A stretch of DNA of 64,000 bases from Deltaproteobacteria bacterium (lineage in GTDB: Bacteria; Myxococcota_A; UBA9042; PHBI01; JACKFB01): NCBI GenBank assembly GCA_020632695.1, contig JACKFB010000013.1, positions 1-64,000 of the forward strand, given 5' to 3'. Both the position numbers and the translations under genes were made by a program. Of the stretch, positions 53,436-61,390 are shown piece by piece (position 1 is the stretch's first letter; each line of letters begins with the position of its first letter). The notes under the pieces are model-generated. The model ran no database searches. It had not been told where the DNA came from and saw only the letters and a list, made by a program, of their open reading frames with translations.

Positions 53436-53520
53436 CCCCTCGGGCGAGAGCTTGCGGGCTCGGTGGAGCTCGGGGCGCGGCGCGATGGTCGGTTTCGTCC
53501 AGGCGCCTGTTTCGCGCATC

Positions 53521-56500
53521 ATGGCGCCCATGCCCGCCTTCGACAGCGCCGCCCGTTCGGCCCGCTCGGCGACCGCCCGCTCGCGCCGCGCGATGGCGCT
53601 GCTCTGCGCCGTCGCGCTCTGGAGCGCCTGCGACGTCGGCACCCTGGACGGCGGCGGCGGCTGCGTGCGCATCCACCAGGGCGACTACGAGCTCCCGAGC
53701 CAGGCCATCGTGACCCGCGGGTTGTCGGCGCGCGTGACCCAGGCCGGCACCGACCTGCTCACCGCGCGCGTCCGCGAGCTGGTGCTCACCTTCTTCGACG
53801 CCGACGAGGAGGGCCGCGCCATCGTCCCGCTCAGCGACTTCGGGGTCGGCACCCTCGGCCTCTCCCTGGGCCCGCTGAGCGCCGAGCTGCGCGACCTCGT
53901 CATCGCGCTCGACCTCGACGGTCTCGACGTGAGCTTCGTCGCCGGCTCCAGCCCCGCCCGCCTGCGCATCCACCTCGACGCCGCCGACGTGAGCCTGGTC
54001 TCCGGCACCCTGGCCGGCGCCCTCGACGTGCTCTTCATCAAGCCCGACCTCGCTTGCGGGCTGGGCGACGGTCCCTCGGGGCGCATCGCCCGCCTGGGCT
54101 TCGACGTCGACCTGGTCCTGGCCACCGACGCCTCCGGCGCGCTCAGCGTCCACACCGAGGCGCTCACGGTGCGCGTCGAGGAGGTCGGGCTGACCGTCAT
54201 CACCGACTGCCAGCTCGCCGAATGCCAGGACGGCTGCGGTGAGTGTCAGCTCGCCTGCGGCGCCGGCGATCTCGCCGCCAAGCTGGCCCCGGCCATCCAG
54301 AGCCTCTTCGCCGACCTCATCGACACCCTGGTGAGCTGGGTCGCCGACACCCTGGCCCCGATCCTCATCGACGCCTTCCTCAACGGCAAGCCCCTGGCCG
54401 TGGAGGGCACCCTCGACGTCGCCAGCCTGGGCGCCGCGCTGCTGCCCTGGCTCTCCGGCGCCTCGCCCATCGGCGTCCTCGGCCAGCCCGCTGGCGACGC
54501 GTTCGCCGTGACGGGCAGCGGCGCCGACACCGGCCTCAGCGTCGCCCTGGATGCCGGCGTCGACGCCCTCTCCGTCGCCGCGTGCATCGCCGAGCCCTCG
54601 CCCCTGCCGCTCTTCGTCGCGCAGCCGCCGCCGCCCTGGCCTGACCGCGCCACGGGCCCCGACGGCAGCCAGGTCCCGTACCACATGGGCCTCGCCATCA
54701 GCGCCGCCGTGGTCGCCGAGGCCGTACACGCGAGCTGGCGCGCCGGCGTGCTCTGCATCGACCTCCAGAGCGCCGACCTCGCCGCGCTCACCGGCGGGGC
54801 CGTCGTCCTGACGGCCGACGCGCTCGGCGTGCTGCTGCCCGGCATCACGAGCATCGTCGAACCCGACGCCCCCGTCCGCGTCCGCCTCCGCCCCCGCCTC
54901 GGCGACGCCTCTCCCGTCCGCTTCGCTGCCCTGCCCGGCGAGCCGGACCTCACCGTCACCCTCGACGACGCCGAGATCGCCGTGGAGGCCCAGGTGGGCG
55001 ACCACTTCCTCCGCCTGGTGAGCTTCTCCGCCGACCTGGCCCTCCGCCTCGGCCTCGACGCCCTCGCCGGCGCCCAGCTCTCCGTCCGCGTCGACGGTAT
55101 CGACGTGTCGGACCTGCGCGTGCCCCAGAGCGAGATCTTCGCCAGCGCGCGCCTGGATCTCGTCGCCCCCTTCGTCGTCGATCTGGTGCTGGGGGTGCTC
55201 GCCGAGCGCGCGCTGCGCTTCGACCTGGACCTGGGCTCCCTGGTGAGCTCGCTCGTCGATCTCCCGCTGGTGCCGGTCATCGAGGAGATCACCGGCACCG
55301 GCGACTGGCTGCGCGTCCTCATCGGCCTGCGCAGCGCCTCCCCGCCGATGACGGCGCTGCTGGCGTCGCGGGTGCACCTCATCGAAGCCCGCCCCGGCGG
55401 CGCGCGCCTGTGGGTGGAGGCCCCCGCCGGCGCCCAGGTCCAGCTCCGCGCGGCCGGCGGCGCGTGGGGCGCCTGGCACGCGGCCGACCACCCCTTCGAC
55501 GCGAGCCTCGCCGGGCTGTGGCGCCGAGGGCCCACCTTCATCGAGGCCCGCCTGCGCCCCGCCGGAGGCCGCCCCGGCCCCGCCGCCCGGGTCCCCGTGA
55601 CCCTCGCCGCTCCGGAGCCCGCCGCGGTGCCCTCGACGGCCACCGTCCCGCTCGCGCCGCGCTCCGCCGAAACCGCCCCGCTCGCGCCGCGCTCCGCCGA
55701 ATCCGCGCCGCTCACCGGCTGCCGAGGCGGCCCCGCCGGCGCGCCGCCCCTGTCCCCCCTCGTCGCCCTGGCCCTGCTGCTGCTGGCCGCGCGCCGCCAA
55801 CGGCGCGTTCCCACCGGCCGACGCGCTGCCGCCGCCCTCGGCCTGACGCTGCTGCTGGCTCCGCTGCCCGCCTGCGGGTCTGGCGAGGCGCCGCCGCTCT
55901 CATGCACCGCGGACTCCCAGTGCCCCGCGCGCTCGGTGTGCGGCCCCGAAGGCACCTGCGTCGTCGCCACCGCCTGCGCCTCCGACGACGCCTGCTGCCC
56001 GGGCTCCCTCTGCTTCAACGGCTACTGCCGACCCACGCCCCGGTGCTCGGAGCAGAGCCCCTGCCTCGCCCCCGGCACGGCCTGCGAGGACGCCCGCTGC
56101 GTCGCGGCCCCGTGCGACAGCGACGCCGCCTGCCCCGACTCCGCCCGCTGCACCGGCGGCCGCTGCGTCGCCGGGCTGCCTTGCGGTGGCTGCCCCGCCG
56201 GCGCCGCGTGCGACCTGCCCAGCGGTCGCTGCGTCGCAGCCCCGCTCTGCGACGGCGCCTGCGACCCGGGCGACGTGCTGACCCTCGACCCCGCCTCCCC
56301 GGTGACCCCGCTCTCCTGCGGCGGCCTGAGCGCGCGCTGCCGGTGCACGCCCCTGCCGGAGCTGCCGCCGCCGCTCCCCGGCATCGAAGGCCAGTTCCTG
56401 GCCACGCCGGGAGGCCCGACCCTGGTCAGCCACGACCCGGTCTACGGCGATCTGGTGGTCTCGCGCTTCTCGGAGGACCTGGACAGCCGAAGCGACCTGG

Positions 56501-57741
56501 CGGTGGACGGCGTGCCCGACCTCGCCGCCACCGCCGCGTCCGTCGGCTACCGCGGCGGCATCGCCGAGGCGGGCCCGCGCCGGGGGCTGCACCCGGCGGC
56601 CATCTGGCGCACCGAGTCGGGGCACGCCATCGCCGACCTCATCCACCAGGACGGCGACCTGGCGCGGGCGCGCTACGCCCGGGTCGACCTGAACGCGGGC
56701 CAGCTCCTGCAGTCGCACGAGCTGCCCGTCGAGGGGAAGGCCGGCCGCTACGCCTGCCTCGCGCGGCACCCCGCCACCGGACGTCTGGTGGGCTGGGTCT
56801 ACGTGGCGCGCGACGCCTCGGGCACCGTGTCCCGGCTCGTCCGCGTCGAGGCGCGCACCGACACGCCCGCCGGCCCCGAGGACTGGTCGGTCGCCCTGGT
56901 CCGGGAGAGCCCGCTGCCCGTGACCTCGCCCGAGCCGTGCGCGGCCGCCTGTGCCTTGACCGAGCTCTGCGTGCGCTTCGGCCCCGGAGACGACCGCTGC
57001 GTCGGCGCGCTCGAGCGCCCGAGCTGCGCCGCTCCCTGCGCGGCTCGCGAGCTCTGCGTGGACGCGCCCACGCCCGTCTGCCGGCCGCGCGTCCAACCCG
57101 AAGGCGCCCCCGGCGCGCTCCCCACCGGCGAGGGCCTCTTCGTGACCTGTGCGGCCGTGCCCGACGGTCTGGTGGTGGCCTGGTACGACGCAGACGCCGG
57201 CGCCCTCCGCGCCTTGCGAGGGCTCGGGGCCGGGGCGGTCGCGGTGCGCGTCGACGGGACCGACGATCCCCACGACGCCAGCGACGTCGGCGCCCACGCC
57301 CGGCTCGCCGTCGCGCCCGACGGGACCGTGCGCATCGCATACCAGGACGCGCGCGCGGGCTCGCTGTGGCTCGCCACCCAGGCGACCCCCGAGGCGCCGT
57401 GGGAGACCGAGCGGGTCCACGCGGCGGGGGCGGGCGGCGCCGGCCGCGATCTGGGCGCCTGGCCGGCGCTGGTGCACGACGCGGCGGGCGAGCCCGTCGT
57501 CGCCTACGCCGACACCGAGCGCGGCGACATCTGGGTGGCTCGCCGCGGCCCGGACGGCTGCTGGCGACGCACGCGCCCCCTCGCGGACGGCGCCTTCGCG
57601 TGGCCGGCGCTGGCGCTGGCGCCCGACGGCTCGCTGCAGCTCAGCGCCCTGCTGCTGGCCTTCGACGAGGCCGGGCGTCCTCTGCATCGCCTGCTCACGA
57701 GCAGCCTCCCCATCCCCGCGGGGCCATGCGCCGCGCCCTGA
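53521..57741 (+). CDS. Apparent fusion of a MYXO-CTERM protein and a second Cys-rich lipoprotein
   Basis: This is one uninterrupted frame of 1406 codons. The first part has a signal with lipobox LWSAC near residue 37. A long beta-rich region of about 650 residues follows, then a Pro-rich repeat (APRSAETAPLAPRSAES). It closes with a MYXO-CTERM-like tail: TGC at residue 734, a hydrophobic stretch and RRQRR near 762. Such tails end proteins, yet the frame continues straight into a second signal with lipobox LAPLPAC (Cys785). After this come a Cys-repeat region with many Cys-x6-Cys units and a beta-propeller-like C-terminus. No ATG, GTG or TTG precedes the second signal. It may be a real fusion, a lost stop, or a sequence error. 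The ATG at 53521 is used; 53530 and 53593 are alternatives. Confidence 0.7.
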   Translation: MAPMPAFDSAARSARSATARSRRAMALLCAVALWSACDVGTLDGGGGCVRIHQGDYELPSQAIVTRGLSARVTQAGTDLLTARVRELVLTFFDADEEGRAIVPLSDFGVGTLGLSLGPLSAELRDLVIALDLDGLDVSFVAGSSPARLRIHLDAADVSLVSGTLAGALDVLFIKPDLACGLGDGPSGRIARLGFDVDLVLATDASGALSVHTEALTVRVEEVGLTVITDCQLAECQDGCGECQLACGAGDLAAKLAPAIQSLFADLIDTLVSWVADTLAPILIDAFLNGKPLAVEGTLDVASLGAALLPWLSGASPIGVLGQPAGDAFAVTGSGADTGLSVALDAGVDALSVAACIAEPSPLPLFVAQPPPPWPDRATGPDGSQVPYHMGLAISAAVVAEAVHASWRAGVLCIDLQSADLAALTGGAVVLTADALGVLLPGITSIVEPDAPVRVRLRPRLGDASPVRFAALPGEPDLTVTLDDAEIAVEAQVGDHFLRLVSFSADLALRLGLDALAGAQLSVRVDGIDVSDLRVPQSEIFASARLDLVAPFVVDLVLGVLAERALRFDLDLGSLVSSLVDLPLVPVIEEITGTGDWLRVLIGLRSASPPMTALLASRVHLIEARPGGARLWVEAPAGAQVQLRAAGGAWGAWHAADHPFDASLAGLWRRGPTFIEARLRPAGGRPGPAARVPVTLAAPEPAAVPSTATVPLAPRSAETAPLAPRSAESAPLTGCRGGPAGAPPLSPLVALALLLLAARRQRRVPTGRRAAAALGLTLLLAPLPACGSGEAPPLSCTADSQCPARSVCGPEGTCVVATACASDDACCPGSLCFNGYCRPTPRCSEQSPCLAPGTACEDARCVAAPCDSDAACPDSARCTGGRCVAGLPCGGCPAGAACDLPSGRCVAAPLCDGACDPGDVLTLDPASPVTPLSCGGLSARCRCTPLPELPPPLPGIEGQFLATPGGPTLVSHDPVYGDLVVSRFSEDLDSRSDLAVDGVPDLAATAASVGYRGGIAEAGPRRGLHPAAIWRTESGHAIADLIHQDGDLARARYARVDLNAGQLLQSHELPVEGKAGRYACLARHPATGRLVGWVYVARDASGTVSRLVRVEARTDTPAGPEDWSVALVRESPLPVTSPEPCAAACALTELCVRFGPGDDRCVGALERPSCAAPCAARELCVDAPTPVCRPRVQPEGAPGALPTGEGLFVTCAAVPDGLVVAWYDADAGALRALRGLGAGAVAVRVDGTDDPHDASDVGAHARLAVAPDGTVRIAYQDARAGSLWLATQATPEAPWETERVHAAGAGGAGRDLGAWPALVHDAAGEPVVAYADTERGDIWVARRGPDGCWRRTRPLADGAFAWPALALAPDGSLQLSALLLAFDEAGRPLHRLLTSSLPIPAGPCAAP

Positions 57742-57870
57742 GGCCGACGGGGGGCAGGACCCGGACGCGGCGCTCCGGCGTGGTCGCCCACGGTCGATTC
57801 CGGCGTGTCTCTATGGACATGGAGCGCCCGAGCACGGACTATTGAACGCGGCTGTAGTAACGGGGTTCCG

Positions 57871-58626
57871 ATGGGTGACGAAGACAACGGACAGTTCGGC
57901 AACGTCCCCGTCATTCGTATCGACGATGACGAGCTCGGGGATCTGGCGACGATGTTCGAGGGTGAGGCGACGGAACCGGAGCCCGAGTCCGCGTCGACGC
58001 ACCACGTGGATCTCGAGGCCGAGGATTTCGAAGCGCTGCTGCTGCGCGCCCTCGGCGAGGCCAGCGGCGAGGCCGCGCCGCGCGGGCCGGTGAGCCAGCC
58101 GCGGATCCCGGTGTCCCAGGCACTGCAGCGCGCCGCCATGCCCCAGCCTCCGCCCCCCGATCGCCAGGCGGTCGAGCGGCACGCCATCGAGGAGTCGCGC
58201 GTCGTCGGCGAGCTGCGCAACAAGCTCAAGGAGCTGACCTCGGAGACTGACCGCTACCGCCGGCGCATCGCCGAGGAGGCGGCCGGCGCTCGCGCCAGCG
58301 GACGCGCCGACGTGTGCAAGCAGATCCTGCCCACCTTGGACGCCTTGGAGCTGGCGCTGCACGCCGCCAAGGCCAACCACGACGTCGAGCAGCTCACCCG
58401 CGGCCTCGACCTGGTCGTGCGGCAGCTCGGCGGTGCCCTCAGCGCGGTCGGGCTCGAGGAGATCCCCGCGGCGGGCGCCCCCTTCGACCCCGCGATGCAC
58501 GAGGCCTTCCAGCAACGGCGCACCGGGAGCGCCCCGCCCGGGACGGTCATCGACGTGCTCCGCCGCGGCTGGACCTTCAACGGGAAGCTGCTCCGCGCCG
58601 CCCAGGTCGTCGTCGAGTCGAGCTGA
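57871..58626 (+). CDS. grpE: GrpE-like nucleotide exchange factor
   Basis: In the 251-residue protein, residues 1-100 are acidic, Pro-rich and unlike other GrpE. Residues 105-150 are the long dimerisation helix (GELRNKLKELTSETDRYRRR). Residues 155-250 are the GrpE head: LPTLDALELALHAA, LVVRQLGGALSAVGLEEI, PFDPAMHEAFQQR, GTVIDVLRRGWTFNGKLLRAAQVVV. It would release ADP from DnaK. No dnaK or dnaJ is adjacent. The long acidic N-terminus makes it larger than typical GrpE (about 180-200 residues). The ATG at 57871 begins MGDEDNGQFG. Confidence 0.85.
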   Translation: MGDEDNGQFGNVPVIRIDDDELGDLATMFEGEATEPEPESASTHHVDLEAEDFEALLLRALGEASGEAAPRGPVSQPRIPVSQALQRAAMPQPPPPDRQAVERHAIEESRVVGELRNKLKELTSETDRYRRRIAEEAAGARASGRADVCKQILPTLDALELALHAAKANHDVEQLTRGLDLVVRQLGGALSAVGLEEIPAAGAPFDPAMHEAFQQRRTGSAPPGTVIDVLRRGWTFNGKLLRAAQVVVESS

Positions 58627-58641
58627 CACGGGGGAGGCGCG

Positions 58642-58670
58642 TTGACACGGTGCTGGGGCACTGCTAACAG
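58642..58670 (+). promoter_or_regulatory. Promoter of bamD
   Basis: A perfect TTGACA at 58642-58647 and TAACAG at 58665-58670 have a 17-bp spacer. The predicted start near 58677 falls within 3 nt of the ATG at 58680 and no ribosome site is present, suggesting a leaderless or near-leaderless transcript. Confidence 0.55.
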
Positions 58671-58679
58671 GCGCCGGTC

Positions 58680-59603
58680 ATGCGTCCCGCCCTCCAAGCC
58701 GCTGTCCTCACCCTCGCGCTAGCGGCCTCGGGAGGCTGCAACCGCCACGTGGTGAAGCACCCGCCCTCTCCGCAGGAGCAGGCGCGCCACGCCTACTTCA
58801 AGGGCATGGAGGATCTGGTGGCCGGCAACTACCTGCCGGCGATCCAGATCTTCAACCAGGTGGCACGCAGCCCGCGCTACGTCCGCTACGCGGCGCTGGC
58901 CCGCCTGCGCATCGGCGACGCCTTCTTCCTGCAGGACCGCTTCGAGGAGGCCATCGAGGCCTACCGGGTCTTCGTCGCCCAGTACGGCAGCGACGCGAAC
59001 GTCCCCTACGCCCGCTTCCGCATCGCCGCCGCGTACCACGCCCGGATGCCAGGCTCGTGGTTCGCCACGCCGCCGGCCTCCGAGATGGACCAGACCATGA
59101 CCACCCAGGCGCAGCGCGAGCTCGAGGGCTTCCTGCGCACCTTCCCGACCAGCCGCTACGCGCCCGAGGCGCGCAGGATGCTCATCGACGCCCGGAAGAT
59201 GCTGCTCGAGCACGAGCTCTACGTCGCGCGCTACTACGAGAAGCGGCAGAAGTGGCGGGCCACGGCCTGGCGGCTGGACGGCGCGCTGAGGACCTACCCC
59301 GAGCTGGCCGGCACTCCGGACATCGTGTGGCGCATGGCCCGCGCCTACCAGCGCGCCGACGAGGACGCGGACGCGGCCCGGGCCTACGCGATGTACCTCG
59401 AGCGCTTCCCCAAGGGGCCGAAACGACGCGGGGCGAAACAAGCACTGGACGAACTGCGCCGAGATCTGGAGAATCCGCCGCCCGCGGCTCCCGAGTCCGG
59501 CGCCGACACGTCGGCCCCGCACGCGGCGCCCGCTCCGGCCGAGGACGACGACGGGGACTCACCCCCGCCCGAGCGCCCCGACGCAGACATCGACGATCCC
59601 TGA
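58680..59603 (+). CDS. bamD: Outer membrane protein assembly factor BamD
   Basis: This encodes a 307-residue lipoprotein with the lipobox ASGGC at residues 16-20. The body has TPR-like helices typical of BamD: YFKGMEDLVAGNYLPAIQIFNQVARSPRYVRYAALARLRIGDAFFL..., EEAIEAYRVFVAQYG, ELEGFLRTFPTSRYAPEARRM, HELYVARYYEKRQKWRATAWRL. A Pro/Asp-rich tail of about 50 residues is extra. It would be part of the BAM complex that inserts beta-barrel proteins. It follows grpE by 53 nt but has its own good promoter. Confidence 0.9.
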   Translation: MRPALQAAVLTLALAASGGCNRHVVKHPPSPQEQARHAYFKGMEDLVAGNYLPAIQIFNQVARSPRYVRYAALARLRIGDAFFLQDRFEEAIEAYRVFVAQYGSDANVPYARFRIAAAYHARMPGSWFATPPASEMDQTMTTQAQRELEGFLRTFPTSRYAPEARRMLIDARKMLLEHELYVARYYEKRQKWRATAWRLDGALRTYPELAGTPDIVWRMARAYQRADEDADAARAYAMYLERFPKGPKRRGAKQALDELRRDLENPPPAAPESGADTSAPHAAPAPAEDDDGDSPPPERPDADIDDP

Positions 59604-59664
59604 CGGCGGCCTCGTCCGCCACGCTCCCAACCTCCGATTAAGGCATCACTAAAGGAGATACGCC

Positions 59665-60006
59665 GTGCATCATCCCAAGTCCCCCAAGCAGCTCGTCGCC
59701 GACTCGTTCGGCTCCCGCGCAGCCCTCGTCGACGCCATCATCGGCGTGCTCGGTGACGAGGAGGGCCTCCGCTCGCGCCTGATGGGCACGACCAACAAGA
59801 AGCTCCTGCGCATCCACGAGGTCGCCCAGACCGTGCAGAAGCGCTTCGGCGGAAAGTCGGGCCTGCTCGACGCGGCCGCGAAGCTCCAGTTCCCGAAGGG
59901 TGGCCCCAACCCGGGCTGGCGCGAGAAGATGGAGGGCTACACCGTCAAGCGCCTCCTCGATCACCATGACGCCCTGGCGCGCCGCGCCAGCAAGGCGCGG
60001 GACTGA
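59665..60006 (+). CDS. Small hypothetical protein
   Basis: I do not recognise this 113-residue basic soluble protein. It is helical, with LVADSFGSRAALVDAIIGVL, a Lys-rich TTNKKLLRIHEVAQTVQKRF and PKGGPNPGWREKMEGYT in the middle. The mixture of short helices and basic patches would suit nucleic-acid or protein binding, but no known motif is present. The GTG at 59665 has AAAGGAG 7 nt upstream, a strong site that supports expression. A 9-bp-stem hairpin follows its stop. Confidence 0.7.
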   Translation: MHHPKSPKQLVADSFGSRAALVDAIIGVLGDEEGLRSRLMGTTNKKLLRIHEVAQTVQKRFGGKSGLLDAAAKLQFPKGGPNPGWREKMEGYTVKRLLDHHDALARRASKARD

Positions 60007-60022
60007 TCGACGCCGGACGCGG

Positions 60023-60045
60023 TCGCGCCCCCGCCTGGGGCGCGA
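60023..60045 (+). terminator. Terminator-like hairpin; start of a gene-free gap
   Basis: TCGCGCCCC (60023-60031) pairs perfectly with GGGGCGCGA (60037-60045) around a 5-nt loop, 16 nt after the preceding stop; no T-run follows. The remainder of the 418-bp gap (to 60424) holds a perfect TTGACA at 60260-60265 without a convincing -10 partner, and nothing else I recognise; it is presumably the carD promoter region and 5' leader. Confidence 0.5.
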
Positions 60046-60424
60046 TCCTCGACGACGCCTGAGCGCGGACCGGGGCAGGCCGGGGCTCTCCGCCCCAGAG
60101 GTCTCCTCGCGAGGGGAGTGCGTGCCCGCTCGGGCCCGTGCCCGCCACGCTCACGGACCTCCGGCGCACCGACCGCACCGATTCGGGAATACGCAGTCGG
60201 AACGCGGTGTTGTCATGCGTTCATCGAGCGCCGGTGACGCGCATGGCGCGACTGCGTCATTGACATCACGGCGCTGGATCTGGTTTCATCCCTCTGCGCT
60301 CGGATACGCCCGATGGTCGCGTCCTCGTCACTCATGAGGTCCCTCCGTCGCCGCACATGCGCCCCGGACCTCGGCGAAGCGATACGACGAGTCGACCCTG
60401 GTGGTCGAGGCGAAAGGAGACTAC

Positions 60425-60958
60425 ATGGAGCCTGACTTCAAGATTGGCGACAAGGCCGTCTACCCCGCCCAGGGCGTCACGGAGATCATGGGCATAGAGA
60501 GCATGGAGATCTCCGGCATGCATCAGAAGTTCTACGTGCTTCGCGTGCTGGACACGGACAAGAAGATCCGCATCCCCATCAACAAGGTGACGCAGGTCGG
60601 CCTGCGGTCGGTCATCCAGGGCGAGGAGGTCGACGAGGTCTACGAGATCCTCCGCGAGCGCCCGGTCAAGTTCGACCAGCAGACCTGGAACCGGCGCTAT
60701 CGTCGCTATCTCGAGAAGATCAAGACCGGCTCGGTGTACGACGTGGCCGAGGTCCTGCGTGACCTCTACCTGCTGAAGTACGACAAGAACCTGTCTTTCG
60801 GCGAGCGCAAGATGCTGGACACGGCCCGCGCGCTGCTGGTGAAGGAGCTGTCGATCGCCCGTGACAGCGACGAGGTCACCATCGAGGCGGAGCTGGAGGA
60901 GATGTTCTCCGACGCCGCCGCGGAGGCCCAGGCCGAGCCACTGCGCGAGACCGCCTGA
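60425..60958 (+). CDS. cdnL: CarD/CdnL family transcription regulator
   Basis: The 177-residue protein has an N-terminal RNA-polymerase beta-binding Tudor-like domain (FKIGDKAVYPAQGVTEIMG, QKFYVLRVLDTDKKIRIPINKVTQVGLR) and a C-terminal helical DNA-binding domain (NRRYRRYLEKIKTGSVYDVAEVLRDLYLLKYDKNLSFGERKMLD...). This matches CdnL, which stabilises open complexes at rRNA and housekeeping promoters and is essential in Myxococcus, rather than the longer CarD with its HMGA-like tail. The tail after residue 160 is acidic and short. AAGGAGA lies 5 nt before the ATG at 60425. Confidence 0.93.
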   Translation: MEPDFKIGDKAVYPAQGVTEIMGIESMEISGMHQKFYVLRVLDTDKKIRIPINKVTQVGLRSVIQGEEVDEVYEILRERPVKFDQQTWNRRYRRYLEKIKTGSVYDVAEVLRDLYLLKYDKNLSFGERKMLDTARALLVKELSIARDSDEVTIEAELEEMFSDAAAEAQAEPLRETA

Positions 60959-60993
60959 CCGAGGCGGCCGGACGCCCGTTCGACCACCGAGAC

Positions 60994-61317
60994 CGCGGCC
61001 CGCTCCCATGCGCGCCGCGGTTTCGTGCGTCTGGGTCCCGGCCCCGAGCCCGCGGCCCGCTCCTCTGCGCGCCGCGGTTTCGTTCGTCTGGGTCCCGACC
61101 CCGAGCCCGCTCCCATGCGCGCCGCGGTTTCGTTCGTCTGGGTCCCGGCCTCGAGCCCGCGGCCCGCTCCTCTGCGCGCCGCGGTTTCGTTCGTCTGGGC
61201 CCCGCTCCCGAGCCCGCGGGCCGCTCCCATGCGCGCCGCGGTCTATTGCGTCTGCGGGCCGGCCCCGAGACCGCGGGCCGCTGCCGCTCGCCGCCGCTTC
61301 TCGCGTCTGGGGCCGGA
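60994..61317. repeat. 57-bp tandem repeat, six units
   Basis: Units begin CGCGG at 60994, 61051, 61158, 61215 and 61272, with a 50-bp unit at 61108 that lacks 7 bp. The shared body includes TGCGCGCCGCGGTTTCG and TCGTCTGGG. The last unit is divergent. The period is 19 codons, so long frames run through the block on both strands, but the 7-bp deletion shifts them and no start signal fits; I judge it non-coding. It fills most of the 432-bp convergent gap between cdnL and the M20-like gene; in the remaining flanks (60959-60993 and 61318-61390) I see nothing. Confidence 0.85.
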
Positions 61318-61390
61318 GGCGCGGCGGCCGCGCGCTCCCGGCAACCGTCGCCGGGCGGGGCGGCGACTGCCTCTCGAGTGCGCCGAGCCG

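Noticed and set aside
60260..60265. Perfect TTGACA upstream of cdnL as a promoter
   Set aside because: No acceptable -10 hexamer at 16-18 bp; mentioned only as part of the gap description.
59900..60337. 145-codon plus-strand frame between the small gene and cdnL
   Set aside because: It overlaps the end of a well-supported gene, has no ribosome site and shows no recognisable sequence features.
60994..61317. Possible repeat-protein gene in the 57-bp array
   Set aside because: A 7-bp deletion in the third unit shifts the frame, no start with a ribosome site is seen, and frames are open on both strands because of composition.
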